Assembly (NCBI GenBank): GCA_963839165.1
Contig: CAWIUG010000005.1
Location: 124,001 to 188,000, forward strand
Length of the DNA: 64,000 nucleotides
From: DATFVA01 sp963839165
GTDB taxonomy: Bacteria > Bacteroidota > Ignavibacteria > Ignavibacteriales > Ignavibacteriaceae
Direction of reading: 5' to 3'
Shown here: in pieces, positions 9,099 to 17,741 of the stretch
How the letters are laid out: each line of letters starts with the position of its first letter
How positions within the stretch are numbered: position 1 is the first letter of the stretch
Notes under the pieces: model-generated
Database searches by the model: none
Told to the model about the DNA's origin: nothing
The model's input: the letters and a program-made list of their open reading frames with translations, nothing else
Position numbers and translations under genes: made by a program

Positions 9099-9406
9099 TC
9101 TTTCAGTCTGTCTATTTCATCAACATTTACAGTTGAGAAGGTTTTATAAATATTTAATACTATTGCGAGAGCTATAGCGGCTTCAGCTGCTGCCAGTACT
9201 ATGATAAAGAGCGCCATCACCTGTCCGTTATAGCCGAAATTCCCATACTTTGAAAAAGCGATAAAGTTTATATTCGCTGCATTCAGAATAAGTTCAACAC
9301 CCATCAACACCATCACGGCATTCCTTCTGGTAACTATACCGAAGATGCCCATTGAGAAGAGAAGAACACTAATTATTAAAAAATGATTTAGACCTATGTT
9401 TTCCAT
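9095..9406 (-). CDS. nuoK: NADH-quinone oxidoreductase subunit K
   Basis: This small 103-residue subunit of the complex I membrane arm has three transmembrane helices. The family signature is clear: RRNAVMVLMGVELILNAANINFIAF, with the buried Glu of MGVEL, then a second buried Glu in AAAEAAIALAIVLNIY. These glutamates form part of the proton path next to NuoJ. It lies 3 bp after nuoJ and overlaps nuoL by 4 bp. Confidence 0.97.
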   Translation of the reverse strand: MENIGLNHFLIISVLLFSMGIFGIVTRRNAVMVLMGVELILNAANINFIAFSKYGNFGYNGQVMALFIIVLAAAEAAIALAIVLNIYKTFSTVNVDEIDRLKD

Positions 9407-9409
9407 AAT

Positions 9410-9898
9410 TTATCTGCGGGCTATAGAAGCCGCTCCCAATAATGCTATTAAAAGAATAATGCCTAGTAGTTCGAATATTATTACATATTCCTGCAGAAGG
9501 AGAGTCCCAATTGTTCCTGCATCGGGCAAAGGAATACTGGCAGGAAGTACTTTCCAGTTTGTATTTACCGCAGAAGATAAAAGCAGTCCTGCAAATAATC
9601 CCACCCCAATAGCGGCCGGAAGCATCTGCATAGTCCCTGTTTTTATTTGAACATTCGTGATCTTGTTTGTAAGCATCACACCGAAGATAAGGAGTATGAG
9701 TATGCCGCCCACATAAACAATCAGCTGTACTATTGCAACAAAATCTGCCCCCAGCAGAACGTAGATTCCCGCGACACCGAAAAATGTGAACAACAAAAAG
9801 AAAGCAGAATGAACAATATTCCTTGTTGTCACAACGAAGAATGCAGAAATCAGTGTTACTGCCGCGAACAGATAAAAGATTATGTCGTAAATATTCAT
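9410..9898 (-). CDS. nuoJ: NADH-quinone oxidoreductase subunit J
   Basis: This 162-residue membrane subunit of complex I has about five transmembrane segments. The conserved third-helix region ADFVAIVQLIVYVGGILILLIFGVML (about residues 51-76) is the pi-bulge helix that links quinone reduction to pumping in known structures. The gene sits between nuoI (16 bp upstream) and nuoK. Confidence 0.96.
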   Translation of the reverse strand: MNIYDIIFYLFAAVTLISAFFVVTTRNIVHSAFFLLFTFFGVAGIYVLLGADFVAIVQLIVYVGGILILLIFGVMLTNKITNVQIKTGTMQMLPAAIGVGLFAGLLLSSAVNTNWKVLPASIPLPDAGTIGTLLLQEYVIIFELLGIILLIALLGAASIARR

Positions 9899-9914
9899 CT
9901 TAAAATATCTTTAT

Positions 9915-10562
9915 TTAATTAGCGCTGCCGGAATTTTCCGGTGGTTTATTTTCTGTTTTTTTCCCAGTGCCAGGTTCAGGTTCAGTTTTAGATGCGGCAG
10001 CCTTTTCTGCTGCTGCTTTTGCTGCTGCCGCAGCCTTCTCTGCCGCCGCAGCTGCTTTCTGTGCAGCTTTTTCTGCCTCCATCTTGGCGAAGTTGTCTTT
10101 CTTCTCTTCTATTTCCGGGGGAGTAAGAGTGACAAAGTTGTAAACCAGCTTATTCCTGTCGTATTCCGAAAATTCATATACATCAGTCATATAAATACAT
10201 TCCGTAGGGCAGGGAAATACGCAGAGCTGACAGAAGCAGCATTTTGCAATATCTATATCAAATTTGGTTACCCAGAGGGCCTTTTTCTTTCCGTTGGATG
10301 TCTTTCCGAGATCCTCGGTGGGAAGGCTTTTAACAGTTTCAATTTGAATACAGTCAACAGGGCAGGCTCTTGCACACTGGTCACACCCGATACAATCATC
10401 CATATTTACATAAAGGCGGTTTCTTTCTCTTTCAGGAAGATCGGGTCTTACGTCAGGATACTGAATTGTTACTGCAGGTACAAACAGGTGTTTGAATGTT
10501 ACTTTCATTCCAATGAGAACGGTAACAACACCCGACCAGACATTTTCTAAATATTGTTTCAT
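9915..10562 (-). CDS. nuoI: NADH-quinone oxidoreductase subunit I with Ala/Lys-rich tail
   Basis: This 215-residue peripheral subunit carries the two [4Fe-4S] clusters nearest the quinone site. Both ferredoxin motifs are visible: CIGCDQCARACP (about residues 57-68) and CCFCQLCVFPCP (about residues 97-108). After the family domain ends near residue 150 there is an extra tail of about 65 residues made of Ala/Lys/Glu repeats and then a Pro/Glu/Thr stretch, which is not part of the usual subunit. The underlying DNA is a GCA/GCC-rich near-repeat (about 9985-10085). The tail may be a charged helix reaching the cytoplasm, but its function is unknown. Confidence 0.96.
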   Translation of the reverse strand: MKQYLENVWSGVVTVLIGMKVTFKHLFVPAVTIQYPDVRPDLPERERNRLYVNMDDCIGCDQCARACPVDCIQIETVKSLPTEDLGKTSNGKKKALWVTKFDIDIAKCCFCQLCVFPCPTECIYMTDVYEFSEYDRNKLVYNFVTLTPPEIEEKKDNFAKMEAEKAAQKAAAAAEKAAAAAKAAAEKAAASKTEPEPGTGKKTENKPPENSGSAN

Positions 10563-10567
10563 AATTC

Positions 10568-11641
10568 TTAGAGTACGGTTATTAAACCAACGATTAAAAG
10601 ATTAACAAAAGCTATAGGAATTAAATATTTCCAGCACAATGCCATAAGCTGATCTACACGTAATCTGGGAAGTGTCCATCTCAGCCACATCTGAACGAAT
10701 ACAAAGAATATTCCTTTAGCCGTGAACCAGAAAAACTGTTCGATAGGGACCAGCCAGTGAATACCAAGGGTATTCCCAAGGTAGCCGAAAGGTGATTGAA
10801 ATCCTCCGAAGAAGATCGCAGATACGATGGCAGATACAGCAAACATATTTGCATACTCGGCAAGAAAGAACATGGCGAACTTCATACCTGAATATTCTGT
10901 ATGGTATCCCGCAACAAGTTCTGATTCAGCTTCGGGTATATCAAAAGGAGTTCTGTTAACTTCCGCAAGTGTGGATAAGTATATTATCACGAAAGCGACG
11001 ATCATCAATGGAATAAATACAAATTTGCTGATCCCGAAATCGGGTCCCCCGAATATTATCCAGTTCCAGAAGTAGCCTGTCTGCATTTCACTTAATGTAT
11101 AAAGGTTAAGTGTTCCTGTAACCATTACAATAGTAAGTACAACTATCATTGTGGGGATCTCATAACTGATAATCTGGGCTGCTGATCTCATTGAGCCCAG
11201 GAGCGAATATTTGTTATTCGAAGCCCAGCCGGCCATCAGTATACCGGCAACTACAAGTCCTGACACTGCGACAATGTAGAAGAGTCCAAGGTCAATATTG
11301 GCTCCTATGAAAGCGCCTGAGAAAGGAATCGCTGCAAACACAGCGTAGCTTCCTGCAAATACAAGAGCAGGTGCGATATTGAATAAAGGTTTATCAGTTC
11401 CCTCGGGAACGATATCTTCTTTCTGCATAAGCTTTAATATATCTGCTACCGTCTGAAGGATACCATGATAACCTACTCTCATCGGACCAAGCCTGTCCTG
11501 CATATGAGCAGAGACTTTTCTTTCGAGAAGTACTGCAAACAGGGCAAATGGCAGAATGAAGACAAAAAGCGGCAGAAGGCTTATAATGAAAGCTGATAAT
11601 GGTGCGCTTCCTGTCCAGTTATAGAGGTAATCGTAAATCAT
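10568..11641 (-). CDS. nuoH: NADH-quinone oxidoreductase subunit H
   Basis: This 357-residue membrane subunit forms much of the quinone chamber of complex I. Recognisable blocks are ERKVSAHMQDRLGPMRVGYHGILQ (about residues 45-68), LAEVNRTPFDIPEAESELVAGYHTEYSGMKFA and the C-terminal MWLRWTLPRLRVDQLM. About eight hydrophobic segments are visible. Its start overlaps the end of nuoD by 4 bp. Confidence 0.97.
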   Translation of the reverse strand: MIYDYLYNWTGSAPLSAFIISLLPLFVFILPFALFAVLLERKVSAHMQDRLGPMRVGYHGILQTVADILKLMQKEDIVPEGTDKPLFNIAPALVFAGSYAVFAAIPFSGAFIGANIDLGLFYIVAVSGLVVAGILMAGWASNNKYSLLGSMRSAAQIISYEIPTMIVVLTIVMVTGTLNLYTLSEMQTGYFWNWIIFGGPDFGISKFVFIPLMIVAFVIIYLSTLAEVNRTPFDIPEAESELVAGYHTEYSGMKFAMFFLAEYANMFAVSAIVSAIFFGGFQSPFGYLGNTLGIHWLVPIEQFFWFTAKGIFFVFVQMWLRWTLPRLRVDQLMALCWKYLIPIAFVNLLIVGLITVL

Positions 11642-12786
11642 CTGTCGACCTCTCCTAATACAATATCGATACTTCCTAAAATTGCAATTACGTCAGCAAT
11701 CATATGTCCTTTACAGAGTTCATTCATAATTCCAAGGTGCACAAATGATGGACCCTTCACTTTTACCCTAAAAGGATTCACAGTTCCATTGCTGATAATG
11801 AAATAACCAAGTTCACCACGGGGATTTTCAACACGGGCGTAAACCTGTCCTACCGGTGGTTTAATTCTTTTCGGAATAGCTGAGGCGACATCACCCTCTG
11901 GGATCTGATCGAGCGCCTGTTCTAATATTCTAAGGCTTTGTTCCATCTCAAGAACTCTCATATAATACCTGTCCCAGCAATCGCCTGTTGTACCCATTTC
12001 ACCTTTACCCACAGGGATATCAAAATCGAACCTGTCGTAAACCGAGTAGGGATCGTCTCTCCTTAGATCCCATTTCATTCCACTTGCTCTCAGGTTGGGA
12101 CCTGAAATACCAAAGTTAATTGCTGTTTCAAGAGGAAGAACACCTACATTAGCTGTTCTCTCAATGAAGATCTTGTTGCCTGTAAGCAAATCGTTAAGTT
12201 CTTTTATCTTGGGCCTGAAATAAGGGATGAATTCCTTGGCTAGCCTTACAAAATCAGGATGAAGATCATGTGAAAGTCCGCCCGGCCATATATAATTGTA
12301 TAGAAGCCGTGCACCTGAGACTAGTTCAAAAAGGCTCAAAATTTTCTCACGGTCCCTGAAGCAGAAGAGGAAGGGGGTCATTGCGCCGATATCCGCTCCA
12401 TAGGTTCCCAGTGCTACAAGGTGAGAAGCTATTCTTTGAAACTCACCCATAATAACCCGGATATATTCTACTCTCTCCGGTACCTCAATACCCATGAGTT
12501 TTTCAACCGCGACTGCATAACCGAATTCATTGTACATCGAAGCAAGGTAATCCATTCTATCGGTATAGGGAACAACCTGCGGGTAGGTCATTGCTTCTGC
12601 GTGCTTTTCAAAACAGCGGTGAAGGTAACCGATATGAGGACGAAGTTCTTTAATTATTTCACCTTCCAGAGTCAGTTCCAATCTCAGCACACCATGTGTC
12701 GAAGGGTGTTGAGGACCCATATTAAGGACCATCTCTTCAGATCTTAATCCGTTCGGATTGATTTCTCTTTGTGCTTCAACAATCAT
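11638..12786 (-). CDS. nuoD: NADH-quinone oxidoreductase subunit D
   Basis: This 382-residue soluble subunit of the complex I connecting module resembles the large subunit of NiFe hydrogenase. The quinone-binding segment NMGPQHPSTHGVLRL (about residues 23-37) is intact, as are HIGYLHRCFEK and the C-terminal DVIAILGSIDIVLGEVDR. NuoD is a separate gene here, not fused to NuoC. It lies about 43 bp after nuoC and overlaps nuoH. Confidence 0.97.
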   Translation of the reverse strand: MIVEAQREINPNGLRSEEMVLNMGPQHPSTHGVLRLELTLEGEIIKELRPHIGYLHRCFEKHAEAMTYPQVVPYTDRMDYLASMYNEFGYAVAVEKLMGIEVPERVEYIRVIMGEFQRIASHLVALGTYGADIGAMTPFLFCFRDREKILSLFELVSGARLLYNYIWPGGLSHDLHPDFVRLAKEFIPYFRPKIKELNDLLTGNKIFIERTANVGVLPLETAINFGISGPNLRASGMKWDLRRDDPYSVYDRFDFDIPVGKGEMGTTGDCWDRYYMRVLEMEQSLRILEQALDQIPEGDVASAIPKRIKPPVGQVYARVENPRGELGYFIISNGTVNPFRVKVKGPSFVHLGIMNELCKGHMIADVIAILGSIDIVLGEVDR

Positions 12787-12829
12787 TATTTAGGTTCCAA
12801 AAAACAATTATTTCGTAATTTATAATTTC

Positions 12830-13360
12830 TTAGTAGGGTACTTTCATCCCCTGGTAGAACTCGGGGTTCTTATAATCTTTTCTTAAAGGGTGACCGGCTT
12901 CCCAGTCGTAAGGCATCAGGATCCTTCTGAGATCCGGATGGTTCAGGAAGTTAAATCCTATCAGGTCATACGCCTCTCTCTCATGCCAGTCGGCGCATCT
13001 CCACACCTCGGCAACTGACTCAAGATCGGGATTTTCTCTCGGCACAGAAACTTTAAGCACAACCTTATGCTTCAGGGAAGTTGATTCAAGATGGTAAAAC
13101 ACACTTAAGGTTCCGCCAGTCGTTATAAAACTGCCGTCTTCCGCTGTTCTCTTCTCACCATTATCATCATCAACACCTGACAAATTCATTAGATTATCGA
13201 AGAGCAGTTCCTCTTCGTCTCTAAGGAAGAAACAGACATTATTAATTTCACCCGGCGCGATAGAAAAGTACGATTCAACCGGCTGTTCTGTGACCAGGTC
13301 ACTTACAGCATTGCCGAATTTGACCTTCAGAATTTCGAAAATTTCTTCTGTAGATTTCAT
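12830..13360 (-). CDS. nuoC: NADH-quinone oxidoreductase subunit C
   Basis: This 176-residue peripheral subunit contains the 30-kDa family block CADWHEREAYDLIGFNFLNHPDLRRILMP (about residues 121-150), then DWEAGHPLRKDYK. The C-terminal GMKVPY ending is normal. The family block begins after a variable N-domain of about 100 residues. The start overlaps nuoB by 4 bp. Confidence 0.95.
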   Translation of the reverse strand: MKSTEEIFEILKVKFGNAVSDLVTEQPVESYFSIAPGEINNVCFFLRDEEELLFDNLMNLSGVDDDNGEKRTAEDGSFITTGGTLSVFYHLESTSLKHKVVLKVSVPRENPDLESVAEVWRCADWHEREAYDLIGFNFLNHPDLRRILMPYDWEAGHPLRKDYKNPEFYQGMKVPY

Positions 13361-13848
13361 GCTGATTTCTTTACTATAGATTCATTTCGGATTTTTTCCT
13401 GCAGCTTTAACAAACCCTCTAGTAAAGCTTCAGGACGGGGAGGACAACCTGGAACATAAACATCGACTGGTATAACTCTGTCGACTCCTTTCAAAACGTG
13501 ATAGCCATGCTCCCAATAAGGGCCGCCGCAATTAGAGCAGCTCCCCATAGATATAACATATTTGGGATCGGGCATCTGCTCATACAATCTTTTTACACGC
13601 AGAGCCATTTTTAACGTTACTGTTCCAGAAATTATAATAACATCCGACTGCCGCGGAGAAGGGCGGGGAATAACTCCGAACCTGTCAAAATCATAATGTG
13701 AAGCTGAAGTAGCCATCATTTCGATCGCGCAGCAGGCAAGACCAAAACCAACCTGCCATACAGATGAAAGTCTGGCCCAATTGAGCAGATCTTCAACTTT
13801 GGTTACAACTATATTACCATCGTTTAATTGTTTGTCTAGTAGTCCCAT
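13357..13848 (-). CDS. nuoB: NADH-quinone oxidoreductase subunit B
   Basis: This 163-residue subunit binds the terminal [4Fe-4S] cluster N2 that reduces quinone. The ligands are visible in the tandem CC of GLACCAIEMMA (about residues 39-40), in GSCSNCGG and in PGCPPRPEALLEGL. Length is normal. It is the second gene of the operon, about 21 bp after nuoA. Confidence 0.97.
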   Translation of the reverse strand: MGLLDKQLNDGNIVVTKVEDLLNWARLSSVWQVGFGLACCAIEMMATSASHYDFDRFGVIPRPSPRQSDVIIISGTVTLKMALRVKRLYEQMPDPKYVISMGSCSNCGGPYWEHGYHVLKGVDRVIPVDVYVPGCPPRPEALLEGLLKLQEKIRNESIVKKSA

Positions 13849-13869
13849 TTTCGTTTTCTATTAATAATG

Positions 13870-14301
13870 TTAAACAACTTCCTCGGTTATCATTTCCTTT
13901 TTCACTACAGTCTTCTTTTTAATAACCGGAGGAACAGGTTTAGGACGAGCCCATTCAAGGTCACCCTTTCTCCATTCGTAGGCCATACCAAGACCAAGGA
14001 GGAGAAGGAAAATTGCTCCAACCAGGAACCCTCCCATACCGAAGTTTCGGTATACGAGTGCCCAAGGTACAAGGAGAACAACTTCCACGTCGAAGATGAG
14101 GAAGATTAAGGCAACAACATAAAACCGTATATTAAATTTAACCCAGGGGGAACCCTCAATATTCTCACCGCATTCATAAGTTAAAAGCTTTTCTTTCGTC
14201 GGGCGTGCAGGACGGATGAGCTTCGCTGCAAAAACGGCAACAATGACGAAGAGAATAGCCGTGAGAATAAAAACGAATATCTTACCGAATTCTGTTATCA
14301 T
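13870..14301 (-). CDS. nuoA: NADH-quinone oxidoreductase subunit A
   Basis: This is a three-helix membrane subunit of complex I and the first gene of the operon. The family block LLTYECGENIEGSPWVKFNIRFYVVALIFLIFDVEVVLLVPWA (about residues 39-82 of the trimmed protein) is complete. The open frame extends 19 codons upstream to 14358, but the ATG at 14301 begins the normal family N-terminus (MITEFGKIFVFIL), so I place the start there. A hydrophilic C-terminal extension of about 30 residues rich in Lys, Pro and Val is longer than usual. The operon promoter should lie in 14302-14690. Confidence 0.93.
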   Translation of the reverse strand: MITEFGKIFVFILTAILFVIVAVFAAKLIRPARPTKEKLLTYECGENIEGSPWVKFNIRFYVVALIFLIFDVEVVLLVPWALVYRNFGMGGFLVGAIFLLLLGLGMAYEWRKGDLEWARPKPVPPVIKKKTVVKKEMITEEVV

Positions 14302-14975
14302 AAAATTTAATTTTTGGTCAAAATTAACACTACGGGCAAGTAATGTCAATAAATTCAACAGTTACAAATTTGCCGTCTGAGAGCAGCAAAAATTTTCAAT
14401 GCCGCAGCAATTTCAATATATATGCCACTTATAATACACGCATAAAGTATAGAAATACACTAAAAAACAAAGGATTTTATCAATAATAAGATGATTGGAT
14501 TTTTTTCCTTTCTCAAATAGGAGAAAAAAAGGAATTATCCGTTCAAGCTCCAGATGGGTTTGGAAGGAAGGGTAGAAATAATTCCGAATTTCATATCTGC
14601 ATGTGAAAAAGCAAATCTGGATCATACATAGTCTATAATCAAGAATAACATCGGAGCAGGATGAGCCTAGTCCGCTTCAAGTACTGTTCTCATACATTCC
14701 ACATACGCTCCACATACGCTTCATATACGCTCCACATACGCTTCACATACGCTCCAAAACCATCTGTTTAATAATCTAAGGGTATTAGAAGAATATCACG
14801 ATTATTTACAGAAGTTGATATATACCTTCTATTAATTGATTATAAATCGAATTACCGGTATATTTTCAATCTGAAAAATTATAATCATTGCTCGTCCGTG
14901 TACAGATTTAAGTCTTTCCCTCACCGGCCAGAAGTAAGGAAAAGTTAAAGATGAATCCGGAAGTAAAAGGGTTTG
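14302..14975. other. Divergent intergenic region between nuoA and the 14976 gene
   Basis: About 670 bp have no convincing gene. A 70-codon minus-strand open frame (14413-14625) lacks family features and a good ribosome site. The stretch should hold the nuo promoter (leftward) and a promoter for the plus-strand genes. Visible structure consists of a weak hairpin at 14509-14526 (TTTCTC/GAGAAA) and the 11-bp tandem repeat at 14690-14755. Confidence 0.6.
14690..14755. repeat. Six-copy 11-bp tandem repeat (ACATACGCTYC)
   Basis: Five contiguous 11-bp units (14701-14755) follow the pattern ACATACGCTCC / ACATACGCTTC alternately, with one A-to-T change in the third. A degenerate sixth unit is at 14690-14700. 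Alternation of CTCC and CTTC gives a 22-bp higher-order period. A unit of about one helical turn would place any bound protein on one DNA face, but it may simply be a slippage repeat. Confidence 0.85.
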
Positions 14976-15842
14976 ATGAATTTAATTAAACAATATATAA
15001 TACAATCAATTGCCAGTGCTGCAAACAGCCTTCGTCTAAGTACCCAGAAGATTGAAGTAGTTGGGCTACTAAAAGAACTGATCTCCAAATCAGAGAACGT
15101 CGAAGTTGATATCAAAAAGATGAAAAAAATCACTCAGTTCTCAACCCTTGCTATCAGGCTTAACGAAATTTATAATTTTTTAACCCAGTCACAGGTGGAT
15201 ATGAATAAACTCTCAGAAAAATTCAGAGAGCATAGCCAATACCTTATTAAAGACCTTAATAATATGCTCGAGAATGTGGGGCCTGTGAATTTTAAAGAGG
15301 CAGTGGAGGCGCTTTATGAGGGGACTAAACCTGCAGTCGAGGCAGAAATAAATATTGATCTTTCAAAACGCACCGCCGAAGATATTACATTTGAGGAGAA
15401 TGACCAGGAGACTATAAAGGAAAAGATTATTATGGACGATGAGAAAGAGGACGATGTCTTCTTTCAGAATTATGAGTCGACTGTTCTGAAGCCGATCAAA
15501 CCCCTCGACACTATGCTCAAAAATCTCGCTGATGGGGAATTTGATCAGGCCGATTTAATAAGCTTTGCTGATACACTCTCTCATAATGCAGAGGTCTCTT
15601 CACGTGCAGGTTTTGACATTATTGCCAATATGCATAAGATTACAGCAAAAGCTTTGAGATTAATAAATAGTAAAGCCCTTACCCCTGATAAAGATACTGT
15701 CGAATCGATGCGCGCCTGCCTGATAGTTATCGTGGCAGTAGTGAGAGGGAAGGAAGTAGATATAACAAACTACCTCAACCGAGCAGAGGGGTTCGGTGAG
15801 AGAATTGAATCAATAACCAAAAAGGAAAACGTTCAGAAATGA
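14976..15842 (+). CDS. Hypothetical helical protein, 288 residues
   Basis: I do not recognise the family. The protein lacks a signal peptide and membrane segments and is predicted to be mainly helical, with a heptad-like N-terminal region (residues 1-110), an acidic linker (about 115-165) and a second helical domain (about 170-285). The ATG at 14976 is preferred over a TTG one codon earlier because an AAAGG ribosome site ends 5 bp before it. It overlaps the mannose-1-phosphate guanylyltransferase gene by 4 bp (ATGA), so the two are translationally coupled. A regulatory or scaffold role is only a guess. Confidence 0.75.
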   Translation: MNLIKQYIIQSIASAANSLRLSTQKIEVVGLLKELISKSENVEVDIKKMKKITQFSTLAIRLNEIYNFLTQSQVDMNKLSEKFREHSQYLIKDLNNMLENVGPVNFKEAVEALYEGTKPAVEAEINIDLSKRTAEDITFEENDQETIKEKIIMDDEKEDDVFFQNYESTVLKPIKPLDTMLKNLADGEFDQADLISFADTLSHNAEVSSRAGFDIIANMHKITAKALRLINSKALTPDKDTVESMRACLIVIVAVVRGKEVDITNYLNRAEGFGERIESITKKENVQK

Positions 15843-16906
15843 ATTTATATGCAGTCATTATGGCCGGGGGAGTAGGCTCAAGGTTCTGGCCCAGAAGTAA
15901 GAAAAAAACACCAAAACAACTGCTTAATATTTTCGGTTCGAATACGATGATTCAGGGAACGGTGGAGCGGCTTAAAGATATAGTTCCTGAAGAAAATATT
16001 TTTGTGATTACTAATAAGGTTCAGAGTGAAGAGATAATCCGGCAGCTTCCGAACGTTCCGAAGGAAAATGTGATCGAAGAACCTTTCGGCCGGAATACCG
16101 CAGCCTGTGTAGGACTGGCTTCAGTGATAGTAAAATCTAAATGTGCCGATGCTGTAACTCTTATTCTTCCTGCAGATCATATTATAAAAGATATTGAGGA
16201 TTACCACAGAACACTGAAGGAGGCCGCTGAATTTGCGGAAAAGTCTAAAGGACTCGTAACTATTGGTATTAAACCTTCCCGGCCTGAAACAGGCTATGGT
16301 TATATACAGATGGAAGAAAACGAAATTACAGACCATATTCATAAAGTTTACACTTTTGCTGAGAAACCGAATTATGCTACCGCAGTCAGGTTTCTTGAGA
16401 GCGGTGATTTTTATTGGAATAGTGGTATGTTCATATGGCACGTAGATGCAATTCTGAGTGAAATTGAAAAATATATGCCCGATCTTCATGAAGGACTTAG
16501 TGAACTTAACCCTACACTTAACACTCCTCAATTCATTGACACACTCGCAAATGTTTACGGGAAGCTTAGAAATATTTCTATCGATTACGGTATAATGGAA
16601 AAATCTCAGAATGTTTACCTGATTAAGGGAGAATTCAGCTGGAGTGATGTCGGAAGCTGGGAAGAAGTTTATCAGCTCACAGATAAAGATGAAAATGGGA
16701 ACGCAGTAGTGGGTAATATTTTTACCGAGATGACGGCCGATTCATATATTTACTCACCTGGTAAGTTTACATCGGTTATTGGAGTAGATAACCTTATAAT
16801 TATAAATACGGATGATGCCTTGCTTGTATGCAGAAGAGATAAGAGCCAGGATGTCAAAAAAATTGTGGATCATCTTAAAATTAACAAGCTGACGGAATAT
16901 TTATAA
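15839..16906 (+). CDS. manC: Mannose-1-phosphate guanylyltransferase
   Basis: This 355-residue nucleotidyltransferase makes GDP-mannose from mannose-1-phosphate and GTP for glycans and lipopolysaccharide. The start MAGGVGSRFWPRSKKKTPKQLL (about residues 8-29) is the signature GTP-binding loop, followed by EPFGRNTAACVGLA and the FAEKP block, and then FSWSDVGSWEEVY. The protein is of the short type, without the C-terminal isomerase domain of bifunctional AlgA/ManC. It is followed after 34 bp by an RpiB-type gene. Confidence 0.93.
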   Translation: MNLYAVIMAGGVGSRFWPRSKKKTPKQLLNIFGSNTMIQGTVERLKDIVPEENIFVITNKVQSEEIIRQLPNVPKENVIEEPFGRNTAACVGLASVIVKSKCADAVTLILPADHIIKDIEDYHRTLKEAAEFAEKSKGLVTIGIKPSRPETGYGYIQMEENEITDHIHKVYTFAEKPNYATAVRFLESGDFYWNSGMFIWHVDAILSEIEKYMPDLHEGLSELNPTLNTPQFIDTLANVYGKLRNISIDYGIMEKSQNVYLIKGEFSWSDVGSWEEVYQLTDKDENGNAVVGNIFTEMTADSYIYSPGKFTSVIGVDNLIIINTDDALLVCRRDKSQDVKKIVDHLKINKLTEYL

Positions 16907-16940
16907 TAATCAGTAATCTTATTTCCTTTAAGTTTATCCA

Positions 16941-17582
16941 ATGAAAAAGCTCATAACAGAGAGAGATATATTTAACGCTGCCAGAGAAAGTGAAATCATC
17001 CTGATTGGAAAGGATGATATTCTTACCCCGTCAGCAAAGGATAAGATCAAAGAACTGGGGCTGAAAGTTATTGACAGGGATGAGGCTGAGAAACTGGGGG
17101 ATGATTCTCATAAACTTTCAAAAACAACAAGACTTAACAGAATCGTTATAGGCAGTGATCATACCGGGTTCAGAACAAAAAATATGCTTTCTAAAGAGCT
17201 TATAGGGAAAGGTTTCCAGCTTATTGATGTAGGTACTTATGATGAAAAATCATGTGATTATCCTGATTTTGCATTTGCTGCCGCAAGAAAAGTACAGGAA
17301 GGTGAAGCTGATTTCGGAATAATAATCGATGCAACCGGAATACCGTCAGCAATTACTGCAAATAAGCTTGGTGGAATAAGGGCAGCTACCTGCTATAATG
17401 AATTTTCCGCCAGAAGCGCGAGAGAGCATAACGATGCTAATGTTCTTGTACTCGGTGCCAAAACCCTGGGTGAGGAAACGATTAAGTCGATCCTTGAAGT
17501 TTGGCTCAGCACAAGGTTTGGGGGAGGTAGACACCAGCGACGGCTTGATAAGATCACCGGGATTGAGAAAAAATACCGGTAA
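16941..17582 (+). CDS. RpiB/LacAB-family isomerase with N-terminal extension
   Basis: The C-terminal 145 residues (from about residue 67, IVIGSDHTGFRTK) match ribose-5-phosphate isomerase B, which interconverts ribose-5-P and ribulose-5-P. The active-site loop that reads CGTGIG in E. coli RpiB reads DATGIP here, so the catalytic Cys is replaced by Asp. An added N-terminal domain of about 65 residues (LITERDIFNAA...) resembles extensions I associate with microcompartment-linked sugar isomerases, although no microcompartment shell gene is in the window. The fold is secure; the substrate is uncertain. Confidence 0.85.
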   Translation: MKKLITERDIFNAARESEIILIGKDDILTPSAKDKIKELGLKVIDRDEAEKLGDDSHKLSKTTRLNRIVIGSDHTGFRTKNMLSKELIGKGFQLIDVGTYDEKSCDYPDFAFAAARKVQEGEADFGIIIDATGIPSAITANKLGGIRAATCYNEFSARSAREHNDANVLVLGAKTLGEETIKSILEVWLSTRFGGGRHQRRLDKITGIEKKYR

Positions 17583-17741
17583 AAATAAGGGTGACACTGC
17601 CCCTCGATTATTTATTTATATTTCTTTAATTTTAATACGTAATTATTAAGATAAAATTGATTACGGCTAACATCGGCCTTCCATATTTACCATCATTAAA
17701 CTTTTGCTTTTATATTGATGGAAAAACCTTAAGGAAAAAAT

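Noticed and set aside
14413..14625. A 70-codon minus-strand open frame in the nuoA upstream gap
   Set aside because: No ribosome site, odd composition with many aromatic and basic residues, and no family features; it also overlaps the hairpin region. Treated as chance.
14690..14755. Tandem repeat considered as a CRISPR array or iteron origin
   Set aside because: The units are 11 bp and contiguous with no spacers, so it is not CRISPR. No dnaA, rep or DnaA-box cluster is near, so an origin is unsupported.
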